From the NCBI RefSeq assembly GCF_002250625.1, contig NZ_NMVQ01000046.1:1-64000 (forward strand): a DNA stretch of 64,000 bases, given 5' to 3'. This DNA is from Enemella dayhoffiae. GTDB lineage: Bacteria; Actinomycetota; Actinomycetes; Propionibacteriales; Propionibacteriaceae. The notes under the pieces are model-generated. The model made no database searches and had not been told where the DNA came from. It worked only from the letters and a program-made list of their open reading frames with translations. Both the position numbers and the translations under genes were made by a program. Below, in pieces: positions 18,428 to 27,397 of this stretch (positions within the stretch are counted from its first letter, which is position 1; each line of letters starts with the position of its first letter).

Positions 18428-19461
18428 GACTGCTCGCCGACGTGGACACCGGGATCGACGATGCCCTGGCACTGATCTGGCTGGCCGCCCGTGAGGACGT
18501 CGACCTGGTCGGGGTGTCCACCACCTCAGGCAACACCACCGCAGAGCAGGCCGCCTGGAATTCCCTGGCTGTGCTGGAATCCTGCGGTCGGTTCGGGGTC
18601 GAGGTGTGCACCGGTACGCCGACCCCGCTGCAGGTCCCGCCGAGCACCACTCCCGAGACCCACGGGGACGAGGGGCTCGGCCACGCCGTGCTGGCAGAGC
18701 CGCGGGGATCGCTGTCCCAGCGCGGATTCCTCGACCTGTGGCTCGACGAGCTGCGCACCCACCCTGGTGAGACGACGCTGTTGGTGACCGGTCCGCTGAC
18801 CAACCTGGCGGTGGCGTTGCGCGCGGAGCCGCGGTTGCCCGAGCTGATGGGCCGGGTGGTGATCATGGGTGGTGCCTTCGAGCATCCCGGCAACACCACG
18901 CCGACGGCCGAGTGGAACGCCTGGGTCGACCCGCACGCAGCAGCCGAGGCGTACGCCGCCTGGCAGGGGCGTCCGGCGCCACTGCCCACCGTCTGCTCGC
19001 TGGGCGTGACCGAACCGGTGACCCTCGACCCGGCCTGGCTCGACGCGCTCGCCGAACGGCTCGGCGTACCCGCCCCGCGGCTGTCACCCCAGCGTCCACG
19101 CGCGGACCGCGTGCCGCCCACCCAGCTCGCCTGGTTCGACCTGCTGGTCGAGTCGCTGCGGTTCTATTTCGAGTTCCACCTGGACTGGGGCTACGGCTAT
19201 CTCGCCCAGGTGCACGACCTGTGCGCAGCCATGGTCGCCCTCGACGCGGTGGCCTACCAAAGTGAGCCCGTCTGGGTCGGGGTGGAGACCGACAGCCCGC
19301 TCACCCGCGGAACCACCGTCCGCGACACGCGCAAGCTGCTGGGACATCCGGCCAACGCCGAGGTGGTCACCGCCGTGGATCCGGCTGCCATCCGCGAGCG
19401 GCTGCTGCAGGACCTGCTCAGTCGGTCAGCGCGGCCTGATAGCTCGGCTCCCGCTTCTTGA
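18424..19461 (+). CDS. Nucleoside hydrolase (IUNH family)
   Basis: 345 residues. The Ca-binding N-terminal motif appears as ADVDTGIDDALAL (family DTDxGxDD). LLVTGPLTNLA, VIMGGAFEHPGNTTPTAEWNAWVDPHAA and the late HDLCAAMVALD supply the remaining active-site residues. It should hydrolyse purine or pyrimidine ribonucleosides to base and ribose. It is translationally coupled to tetR (ATGA overlap). The last 44 bp overlap the convergent transporter gene, an unusually long convergent overlap, so the C-terminal tail SARPDSSAPAS may be a read-through extension. Confidence 0.9.
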   Translation: MRLLADVDTGIDDALALIWLAAREDVDLVGVSTTSGNTTAEQAAWNSLAVLESCGRFGVEVCTGTPTPLQVPPSTTPETHGDEGLGHAVLAEPRGSLSQRGFLDLWLDELRTHPGETTLLVTGPLTNLAVALRAEPRLPELMGRVVIMGGAFEHPGNTTPTAEWNAWVDPHAAAEAYAAWQGRPAPLPTVCSLGVTEPVTLDPAWLDALAERLGVPAPRLSPQRPRADRVPPTQLAWFDLLVESLRFYFEFHLDWGYGYLAQVHDLCAAMVALDAVAYQSEPVWVGVETDSPLTRGTTVRDTRKLLGHPANAEVVTAVDPAAIRERLLQDLLSRSARPDSSAPAS

Positions 19462-20119
19462 TCCACCCGATGACCGCCGCGGTCACCGGCATCACCGCAT
19501 ACTGCACCAACACCTTGTAGAGGAATCCGAAGAAGGTGTAGTTGGCCCACTGCCCGATCGAGGTGATCCCGATCGCTGTGGCCGCGACCGTGCAGAACAC
19601 CAACGTGTCAATGAATTCCCCGACCCCGGTCGAGGACGCCATCCGGGCGAACAGGCCCTTCTCCCGGTTGCGCCGCTTCATCGCAACCATCACCAGCGTG
19701 TTCAGGTTCTGCCCGGCCAGGAAGCCGAGGATGCCGGCCAGCACCACCTGCCAGACCGGCCCGAGGGCCGTCTCCAGTGCCGCCTGCTTCTCCGCGCCAT
19801 AGTCGTCACCCATGCCGGGCAGCGCGATGATCACCGCATAGCAGAGCACCGACAGCACGTTGGCGCCGAAACTGACCCAGATCGCCCGCCGAGCCGCGCG
19901 GCCGCCGTAGATCTCGCTGATCACGTCACCGACGATGTAGGCCAGCGGGAACAGGAAGAAGGCGCCGTCGGTGATCACCGGGCCGAACATCACCCCCTTG
20001 CTGGCCCCGATCCCGGACAGGATCACCACCACGCACATCAGCGCCAGCAGATGGGCATAGTGCACCGAGCCGGTGTCGGCGTAGGCAACGGGGCGGGGGA
20101 TTGCAGTCGGTCGAGTCAC
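19418..20119 (-). CDS. yhhQ: Queuosine precursor transporter (VUT/YhhQ family)
   Basis: 233 residues from GTG 20119, which lies eight bases after TAGAAT on the minus strand (leaderless). About six transmembrane segments. Family blocks GPVITDGAFFLFPLAYIVGDVISEIYGGRAARRAIW, GFLAGQNLNTLVM and the C-terminal FIDTLVF are clear. YhhQ proteins import preQ0/preQ1 or related deazapurines. tgt lies 3 kb upstream, so the two probably act together in tRNA queuosine modification. The 3' end overlaps the convergent nucleoside hydrolase gene by 44 bp. Confidence 0.92.
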   Translation of the reverse strand: MTRPTAIPRPVAYADTGSVHYAHLLALMCVVVILSGIGASKGVMFGPVITDGAFFLFPLAYIVGDVISEIYGGRAARRAIWVSFGANVLSVLCYAVIIALPGMGDDYGAEKQAALETALGPVWQVVLAGILGFLAGQNLNTLVMVAMKRRNREKGLFARMASSTGVGEFIDTLVFCTVAATAIGITSIGQWANYTFFGFLYKVLVQYAVMPVTAAVIGWIKKREPSYQAALTD

Positions 20120-20127
20120 GGCGGGCC

Positions 20128-20144
20128 ATTCTAGGTGGCAGCAT
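20128..20144. promoter_or_regulatory. Back-to-back leaderless promoters (yhhQ / DUF5709)
   Basis: On the minus strand TAGAAT (20128-20133) serves yhhQ. On the plus strand CAGCAT (20139-20144) ends six bases before ATG 20151. The two start codons are only 31 bp apart, leaving little room for other control elements. Confidence 0.5.
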
Positions 20145-20150
20145 GGAGCC

Positions 20151-20660
20151 ATGAGTGACACGGATTCGGAGTTCATCGACGAGCAGGTCCCCGACGAGTC
20201 GGTCCAGTGGGACCAGCAGGACAGCGAGCGGAGCCTCGTCGACCGCAACGGGGTGGACCCGCTCGACGAGGGGTACATCCCGCCGGACCAGTGGTCACCG
20301 GCCGAGGGCTTCGGAAACACCGCCGCCGAGATGCACCAGGGCGAGACTCTCGATCAGCGGGTCAAGCAGGAGGAACCCGAATCCGGTTATGACCCCGATC
20401 GCCTGTCCGAGGGGGAGGGCGAGGAGGATCTCGACGATCACGAGGTCGGCCGCCGCCGCGCCGGGCGGCTCGTGGACGCCAACCACGGCTATTCCGGAGA
20501 GGACACCGAGGCGGAGCTGGTCGGAGAGGACGTGGGCATCGACGGGGCTGCGGCGAGCGCCGAGGAGGCCGCGATGCACGTCATCGACGACTCCACCGAC
20601 GACGACTTCGACGATGATTACCGGGGCGGACCGGACCGGGCCCGCGGCGGGCGGCGCTGA
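20151..20660 (+). CDS. DUF5709 domain protein, highly acidic
   Basis: 169 residues, strongly acidic and probably disordered. The DUF5709 pattern is clear: SLVDRNGVDPLDEGYIPPD, then ETLDQRVKQEEPE, RRAGRLVDANHG and AELVGEDVGIDGAAASAEEAAMHVIDD. No enzyme motif, signal peptide or membrane segment. The family is actinobacterial and its function is unknown. The next gene starts one base after its stop, so the two are co-transcribed. Confidence 0.88.
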   Translation: MSDTDSEFIDEQVPDESVQWDQQDSERSLVDRNGVDPLDEGYIPPDQWSPAEGFGNTAAEMHQGETLDQRVKQEEPESGYDPDRLSEGEGEEDLDDHEVGRRRAGRLVDANHGYSGEDTEAELVGEDVGIDGAAASAEEAAMHVIDDSTDDDFDDDYRGGPDRARGGRR

Positions 20661-20661
20661 G

Positions 20662-21099
20662 ATGGCGTACCACCGGATGAGCGAGGCCGAGGTCCGCGAC
20701 TTCCTCGAGCGGGACCCGGCCCGGCCGGCCATCCTGGGCACCACCCGCAAGGACGGTCGCCCGCACCTGGCGCCGATGTGGTATGCCCTGGACAGCGACG
20801 GCAGCATCTGCTTCAACACCGGCGCCGACACGCTCAAGGGCCGCACGCTGCGGCGTACCGGCTATGCCGTGCTGACCGTCCAGGACGATCGGCCGCCCTT
20901 CTCGTTCGTCACGGTGCAGGGTCCGGTGGAGCTGGTCGACGACCTCGAGCAGGTACGCCGGTGGGCGGGGATGATCGGCGGTCGCTACATGGGGGCCGAT
21001 CGGGCCGGGGAGTACGCCGCCCGTAACGGGGTGCCGGGCGAGCTTCTGGTCCGCCTGCGCGTCAACCACACGGTGAGCGCCGCGGACGTCGCCGACTGA
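20662..21099 (+). CDS. PPOX-class split-barrel flavin/F420-dependent protein
   Basis: 145 residues. The split beta-barrel fold is indicated by ILGTTRKDGRPHLAPMWYALDSDGSICFNTGADTLKG and FVTVQGPVELVDD near the middle. Proteins of this class bind FMN or F420 and reduce small substrates such as biliverdin or nitro compounds. The cofactor cannot be decided from sequence. It directly follows the DUF5709 gene. The N-terminus (YHRMSEAEVRDFLE) is a typical short helix before the barrel. Confidence 0.82.
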   Translation: MAYHRMSEAEVRDFLERDPARPAILGTTRKDGRPHLAPMWYALDSDGSICFNTGADTLKGRTLRRTGYAVLTVQDDRPPFSFVTVQGPVELVDDLEQVRRWAGMIGGRYMGADRAGEYAARNGVPGELLVRLRVNHTVSAADVAD

Positions 21100-21111
21100 G
21101 GCGTACGCCGG

Positions 21112-21465
21112 TCAGCTCAGCTTGAAGTGCTCGCCCAGCGCGACCGGGTTCATCGACATCAGCCGGTAGTCGAGCAGGATCAGCTGCTCAAAGGTGCTGT
21201 CCCGGCCGCGGATCCGGGTGCTGGCCGCCAGGGCCCGCTCCCAGACCAGGATGCAGCGGGCCTCGCAGATCTCCACCGGCATCACGTCGCCCGTGTTGAT
21301 CCCCAGGAATTTCGGCCCCTTCTGCACGCAGAAATCGCGCAGTACGACGTCCAGGTGATTGCGGTCCACCAGGGGCTGGTAGGCGAAGGTCGCCAGGAAC
21401 GCGTCCGCGGCGAGGCGGTGCGGGTCGGCGGCAACCATCTGGTCGAAGGTCTGGAACAGCGGCAT
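21112..21465 (-). CDS. Conserved-looking hypothetical protein (117 aa)
   Basis: 117 residues from ATG 21465, chosen because GGAGGT lies five bases upstream; longer in-frame starts lack one. The sequence starts MPLFQTFDQMVAADPH and includes FLATFAYQPLVDRNHLDVVLRDFC and LGINTGDVMPVEICEARCILVWE. It has two cysteines, no signal peptide and no membrane segment. I do not recognise the family. It is convergent with the PPOX gene (a GGCGTACGCC copy lies between them) and divergent from phoH. Confidence 0.72.
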   Translation of the reverse strand: MPLFQTFDQMVAADPHRLAADAFLATFAYQPLVDRNHLDVVLRDFCVQKGPKFLGINTGDVMPVEICEARCILVWERALAASTRIRGRDSTFEQLILLDYRLMSMNPVALGEHFKLS

Positions 21466-21525
21466 CGGATACCTCCCTGGCAGCATCGTGCCGCAACTCA
21501 GGCGCACACTGGTGGCACAGGTCAC

Positions 21526-21561
21526 TAGACTGGGTGATCACACCGAGCATGGAGGGACACC
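21526..21561 (+). promoter_or_regulatory. phoH promoter, leader and Shine-Dalgarno sequence
   Basis: -10 box TAGACT at 21526-21531, then a leader of about 24 bases containing GGAGGG (21551-21556). GGAGGG is spaced five bases from the ATC codon at 21562, which decides the start of phoH. An out-of-frame ATG at 21549 opens a 10-codon frame that ends at 21581, overlapping the start. Confidence 0.6.
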
Positions 21562-22589
<1,028 letters not shown>

Positions 22590-22593
<4 letters not shown>

Positions 22594-23051
22594 GCATCGA
22601 CCTGAACAACGAGTCCGGACTCGAGGCCGACGAACAGGGGCTGGTGGCGCTGGCCCGGTTCGCCCTGGACGAGTTGCGGATCCACCCGCAGGCCGAGCTG
22701 TCGGTGCTGCTGGTGGACGAGGACACCATGTCCGCCTATCACGAGAAGTACATGAACGAGCCGGGGCCGACCGACGTGCTCTCCTTCCCGATGGACGAGT
22801 TGCGCCCGCCGAGCGATGGTGACGAGCCGCCGCTGGGCCTGCTCGGCGACATCGTGCTCTGCCCGGCGGTGACCTCGCGGCAGGCGGCCGAGCACGGGCG
22901 GAGCGCCGATGACGAGGCGGAATACCTGCTGGTGCACGGTTTGCTGCACCTGCTCGGCTTCGATCACGGTACGCCGGAGGAGAAGCAGGCGATGTTCTCG
23001 TTGAAGGACAGGCTGCTCGCCGACTGGTCCACCAGGCAGGACCGCGCGTGA
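22590..23051 (+). CDS. ybeY: Endoribonuclease YbeY (rRNA maturation factor)
   Basis: 153 residues from GTG 22590 (GTGA overlap with phoH). The zinc motif H3xH5xH is complete in HGLLHLLGFDH. The upstream PGPTDVLSFPMDE and LGDIVLCP blocks are typical. YbeY processes 16S rRNA 3' ends and takes part in ribosome quality control. It is translationally coupled to phoH and to the CNNM/CBS gene downstream (another 4-bp overlap). Confidence 0.95.
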
Positions 23052-24406
23052 CCAACACCGACTGGCTGATGCTGGGCGTTGCCGCCCTGTTGACCGTCAT
23101 CGCCGGGTTGGTCGCGGCCGCCGAGGCGTCGCTGTATTCCTTCTCGAAGGCGCGCGCGGAACACCTGGTGGAGGAGGGGCGAAGCGGGGCCGCACGGGTG
23201 CTGCAGATCGCCGAGGACCCGCCACCCTATCTGAACACGGCCCTGTTCTTTCGTACCCTGCTTGAGATCGCGGCGACCGCACTGGTCGCACTGGTGGTGT
23301 TCGGCAACTTCGAGGTGACCTGGGCGCGGCTGCTCGTGGTGATCGGCTCGATGGTGCTCGTCTCCTACATCCTGTGGGGGGTGGCCCCGCGTACGCTCGG
23401 TCGCCAGCACGCGGATCGGGTCGCCTGCGCGGCCGCCGGGCCGTTGTCGGTGCTCACCACGGTGCTGGGTCCGCTGCCGCAACTGCTGATCCTGTTGGGA
23501 AATGCGCTCACTCCGGGCCGAGGGTTCGCCGACGGCCCCTTCTCCACCGAGGCCGAGCTGCGCGAACTCGTCGACCAGGCGGTGGCCAGCGAACTGATCG
23601 AGGCCGGCGAGCACCGGATGATCAGCTCCGTGTTCGAGCTGGGCGACACCATCGTCAAGGAGGTGATGGTGCCTCGGACCGACATGGTGTTCATCGAGGA
23701 GAACAAGACCCTGCGACAGGCGATGTCGCTCGCCCTGCGCTCCGGCTTCTCCCGGATCCCGGTGGTGTCCGAGAGAGGGCTGGACGACGTCGTCGGCGTG
23801 CTCTATCTGAAGGACCTGATGAAGCGGGTCTATGACAACGCCGACGCCCAGACCAGCGAACGTGTGTCCTCGATGATGCGCCAGCCCGTCTGGTGCCCCG
23901 ACTCCAAGCCGGTGGACCAGTTGCTGAAGGAGATGCAGGCCAGCCGCAGTCACCTGGTGGTGGTCGTCGACGAGTTCGGCGGCACCGCGGGGATGGCGAC
24001 GATCGAGGACATTCTGGAGGAGATCGTCGGCGAGATCGTCGACGAATACGACGACTCGGAGCGTCCGCCGTTCGTACGCCTCGGCGAGGACCGGTTCCGG
24101 GTGTCGACGCGGCTGCCGGTCGACGAGTTGGGTGAGCTGTTCGGCCTGGCGATCGACGACGAGGAGGTCGACTCCGTTGGCGGCCTGATGGCCAAAGAAC
24201 TGAACAAGGTGCCGATCCCCGGGTCGACGGTCCGCGTGCACGGCCTCGAACTGGTCGCCGAACGCGGCGGCGGCCGGCGCAACCGGATCGAGTCGCTGCT
24301 GGTCACCAGGGTCCCCGAGGCCGAAGACGATGCCGACTCCGAGGACGACGCCGGGGCCGCGGCAGCGGCGCGACTGGCCGCAGAGTCCGCCGAACGGGCC
24401 ACCTGA
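23048..24406 (+). CDS. CNNM/CorC-type hemolysin family membrane protein (CBS domains)
   Basis: 452 residues starting at GTG 23048. An N-terminal DUF21/CNNM membrane domain has about four hydrophobic segments (AALLTVIAGLVAAAEA; LVVIGSMVLVSYIL). A CBS pair follows with EVMVPRTDMVFIEENKTL, SGFSRIPVV and ASRSHLVVVVDEFGGTAGMATIEDILEEIVGEI. A CorC_HlyC C-terminal domain with DRFRVSTRLPVDELGELF completes it, then an acidic Ala-rich tail. Such proteins are linked to Mg/Co efflux. It is part of the phoH-ybeY-CNNM-era cluster. Confidence 0.93.
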   Translation: MTNTDWLMLGVAALLTVIAGLVAAAEASLYSFSKARAEHLVEEGRSGAARVLQIAEDPPPYLNTALFFRTLLEIAATALVALVVFGNFEVTWARLLVVIGSMVLVSYILWGVAPRTLGRQHADRVACAAAGPLSVLTTVLGPLPQLLILLGNALTPGRGFADGPFSTEAELRELVDQAVASELIEAGEHRMISSVFELGDTIVKEVMVPRTDMVFIEENKTLRQAMSLALRSGFSRIPVVSERGLDDVVGVLYLKDLMKRVYDNADAQTSERVSSMMRQPVWCPDSKPVDQLLKEMQASRSHLVVVVDEFGGTAGMATIEDILEEIVGEIVDEYDDSERPPFVRLGEDRFRVSTRLPVDELGELFGLAIDDEEVDSVGGLMAKELNKVPIPGSTVRVHGLELVAERGGGRRNRIESLLVTRVPEAEDDADSEDDAGAAAAARLAAESAERAT

Positions 24407-24432
24407 TGGTTCGGCGTACCCGTCGTGACGGA

Positions 24433-24438
24433 TAGCAT
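24433..24438 (+). promoter_or_regulatory. -10 box of a leaderless promoter (era)
   Basis: TAGCAT ends eight bases before ATG 24447 (five before an alternative GTG at 24444). No Shine-Dalgarno sequence is visible, although era also lies only about 40 bp after the CNNM gene. Confidence 0.5.
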
Positions 24439-24446
24439 CAACGGTG

Positions 24447-25394
24447 ATGACGACGACTGCTGATGCCGCGACCCCGCCCGGATTCCGCTCCGGATTCGCC
24501 TGCTTCGTGGGCCGACCGAACGCCGGGAAATCAACGCTGACCAACGCGTTGGTGGGCTCGAAGATCGCGATCACCTCCAGCAAACCGCAGACCACCCGGC
24601 ACGCGATCCGCGGCATCGTCACTCGCCCCGACGCCCAGCTGGTGCTGATCGACACCCCCGGGTTGCACAAGCCGCGCACGCTGCTGGGGGAGCGGCTGAA
24701 CACGCTGGTGCACGACACCTGGAGCGAGGTGGACGTGATCGGGGTGTGCCTGCCCGCCGATCAGCGGGTCGGCCCGGGCGACACCCACCTGGTGTCCGAG
24801 ATCGCCGCCCTGCCGAAGCGACCGAAGCTGGTCGCGCTGGCGACGAAGTCGGACCTGGTGGGTGGTGACCGGATGCGTCAACACCTGCTTGCGATCTCTG
24901 GCCTGGAAGAGAAACTCGGCATCACCTGGGAACATATCGTGCCGGTGTCCGCGGTCTCCGGGGAACAGGTCGTCGAGGTGGCCGACGTCCTGATCGCCCT
25001 GTTGCCGGAGGGCCCGGCGTACTATCCGGACGGTGAGATCACCGACGAGCCGACCGAGACCCTGGTTGCCGAACTGATCCGCGAGTGTGCACTCGAGGGC
25101 GTCCGCGACGAGCTGCCGCACTCCATCGTGGTCACCGTCGAGGAGATGGGTCTGCGCGACGGTCGCCCCGAGGACAAGCCGCTGCTGGACATCTTCGCCA
25201 ACCTGATCGTCGAGCGGGATTCCCAGAAGGGGATCATGATCGGCCACAAGGGGGCACGACTCAAGGAGGTCGGCACGGCGGCCCGACAGCAGATCGCCCG
25301 ATTGCTCGGCACCCCGGTACATCTCGACCTGCGGGTCAAGGTGCTCAAAGAGTGGCAGCGCGACCCGAAATATCTGAACCGCCTCGGATTCTGA
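24447..25394 (+). CDS. era: GTPase Era
   Basis: 315 residues. G1 GRPNAGKST, G2 region QTTRH, G3 DTPG and G4 TKSD are all visible. The C-terminal KH domain has ANLIVERDSQKGIMIGHKGARLKEVG. Era binds the 3' end of 16S rRNA during 30S assembly. The start is ATG 24447, or GTG 24444 adding one residue; the TAGCAT box makes either leaderless. In related actinobacteria recO follows closely. Here about 20 kb of accessory genes separate them. Confidence 0.95.
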   Translation: MTTTADAATPPGFRSGFACFVGRPNAGKSTLTNALVGSKIAITSSKPQTTRHAIRGIVTRPDAQLVLIDTPGLHKPRTLLGERLNTLVHDTWSEVDVIGVCLPADQRVGPGDTHLVSEIAALPKRPKLVALATKSDLVGGDRMRQHLLAISGLEEKLGITWEHIVPVSAVSGEQVVEVADVLIALLPEGPAYYPDGEITDEPTETLVAELIRECALEGVRDELPHSIVVTVEEMGLRDGRPEDKPLLDIFANLIVERDSQKGIMIGHKGARLKEVGTAARQQIARLLGTPVHLDLRVKVLKEWQRDPKYLNRLGF

Positions 25395-25661
25395 CCCCTG
25401 CGGGGGCGATTGTGCGAGCCTCGAAGTAACCTGATCGTTATCTTATCGCGCTATTAGGATTGGCTGAGAGGTGTCAAGCTTCTCCTCAGCGGGATGGGTC
25501 CGGTTTCGGGGGGCGGGCTCGACCCGGGGGCACTGACCCCGCATTCGCGGGAGCTGCGGTCGTGGTTGACCCTGCTCCAACGGGAGCGTGGAGACTCAGT
25601 GTCCCCGGGGTGCCCGCTGGGTTGTGCACGGCCCACGATCTGACCCCCGTCGGGGGCACCA
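25395..25661 (+). promoter_or_regulatory. Gap holding an AT-rich promoter-like patch and a structured leader
   Basis: After era an AT-rich patch (CGTTATCTTATCGCGC, then CTATTAGGAT, about 25436-25460) looks like the promoter of the surface-protein pseudogene. The following 200 bases fold into short hairpins: CCCGC-ATTC-GCGGG (25538-25551), GCTCC-AACG-GGAGC (25574-25587) and CCCCCG-T-CGGGGG (25644-25656). The last hides the only Shine-Dalgarno-like G run before ATG 25662. I could not match a known riboswitch class. Confidence 0.45.
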
Positions 25662-27345
25662 ATGAACACCCATTCTCGCCGTACGTCGTTCGGCATCAAC
25701 CGTCGCACTGGCCGTCGCCCCGGGCGACGCTCTCTGCACAACCCAGGATGGGCGCGGCTGCTCCACCTCGTCCTGGCGTTCGTGTCCGCGGTGGCGTTCG
25801 CCCTGATCGCGCCGAACCCGTCCTTGGCAGCACCCACTGCTGCGCCGAGTCCCACTCCTGCGCCCACACCGCCGTTTCCTGCGGCCTCGGCGGCGCCGAG
25901 CGCGGCCCCACGCGCCACCTCAATTCCGACGTCGTCACCGGCGCCGACCGCCGCACGCACCACGGTCACTCCCAGCAGCTCGCCCCAGGCGCTTGCGCCG
26001 GCCGCTGCGGCCGCCCCGCCGAGCGCCACCGGGAGCATCCAGCAGCTCTGGCAGTGTGATCCGCCCGCGGGCGCGAACCAGAGCACCTACAACTGCGCCG
26101 ACGGGTGGGTGACCGGCAACAACGACGGCCCCTATCTGGAGGGTCAGACCGTTCCCTACCGGACCCGGTTCGAAGGGCTGACTCCCGGAGCCCAGTACTA
26201 CGTCACCATTGAGTGGGACACCACCAAGAGCGGCAAGCACGCCTCGACTATCTGACCTCCTACACCAGGACGCTGACCTCACCAGAGCCGTGCGCCGATC
26301 TCAGGATCCCGGCCAGCTGGGGCACCAGTCCCAACTCGTGCGGGAAGTATGTTGGTGACACCAGCACGGAGATCCTGGTCCTGTTCACGGCCACCAGCTC
26401 CGACGCGGTTCTCGCCCGGGGCGGGCACATCGCCAGCCGCAAGGACTGGGGCAACGGCAACGCGGCGGTGTCCATCTCCGGTTCGCCCTACCACATGCGC
26501 CTGGTCGGTTGGGGGGACGCCGTGACGAGTGATTCACTCAACATCGGTTACCGGGATCTCAGTCTGAGTTCCGACGCCGTGATCTATCCCGGTCGCATCA
26601 CGATCATCAAGCAGGCCAATCCGCAGAGCGCCAGCACCATCTTCTCCTTCACCGCCAGCCCGTCACCCCTGGCTGACTTCATCCTGAACGGAGGCAACGC
26701 GCCGCCGGGCAACACGAAGGTGTTCGACAACCTGACGAGCTTCACCACGTACACGGTGACGGAGTCGGTGACGGCCAACTGGGCCCTGACGGGGCTGACT
26801 TGCACGGTCGACGCGAGCACCGCCGACTTGGGTAGTTAGACGGTCAACGGAGCCACCGCGACCATCGCCCTGATGGGGGGTGAGTACGGTCTCGCCCCGC
26901 ACCGGTGACGATCACCAAGGGCACGGCTGAGACAGCCCAGCTCGTCACCGTGACGAACCGGATCCGGAAGGGGACCGCTCAGATCGCGCCGACTCAGACG
27001 ACCTGTCAGATGTTCCGTGCAACGACAGTGGTCCCCCCGCCTGGAAGGATCTGGCCAACAAGGACGTGTTCCTCTGGGATGCCAACTGTGGCAAGGTCGG
27101 TCAGGTCCGGCTGACACGGTCTGCGGACGGGCACCCTGTGCTGAACGTGAGCGGAGCCCAGCCCGGTCAGACCTACTATCTCAGTGTCAAGTACGACATG
27201 AGCAGTCTGGCGGTACGCGGATCGGTGCCCCGGCGCCTACGGTCAGCTACACTTTCCAGACCTTGGTCAACGGGGTGCTGATAGACACCAGCTCGGACAG
27301 CATCGCCGTCCGGCCGAAGCCCCGGTCGCAGTGCGATAAGGAGCG
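25662..27345 (+). pseudogene. Decayed surface adhesin with prealbumin-like/DUF11-type repeats
   Basis: The gene starts MNTHSRRTSFG with a long signal peptide (LVLAFVSAVAFALIAPNPSLA) and a Pro/Ala/Ser/Thr-rich stalk. An N-terminal module follows (GSIQQLWQCDPP to SGKHA). Reading then breaks: a 1-nt loss near 26247 (KHA to DYLTSYTRT), an in-frame TAG at 26837-26839 inside GS-TVNGATATIAL, and shifts near 26890, 26990 and 27215. In between, clear domain pieces survive: GRITIIKQANPQSASTIFSF, TYTVTESVTANW, VTITKGTAETAQLVTVTNR, DVFLWDANCGKVGQVR and TVSYTFQTLVNGVLIDT. At least five lesions make it non-functional. The natural C-terminal anchor is not recoverable. Confidence 0.85.
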
Positions 27346-27356
27346 GATTGCCCAAG

Positions 27357-27390
27357 CGAGGGGCCCCGGGCAACAGCCCGGGGCCCCTCG
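27357..27390. terminator. Bidirectional terminator hairpin
   Basis: A perfect 14-bp stem, CGAGGGGCCCCGGG (27357-27370), loop CAACAG, then CCCGGGGCCCCTCG (27377-27390). It sits between the convergent surface-protein pseudogene and phoD, and has no U-tract on either side, as is common in actinobacteria. Confidence 0.88.
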
Positions 27391-27397
27391 GCCGCAC

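Noticed and set aside
25395-25661. Riboswitch (cobalamin, c-di-GMP or c-di-AMP class)
   Set aside because: None of the conserved core motifs I know for these classes could be found; only short hairpins are present.
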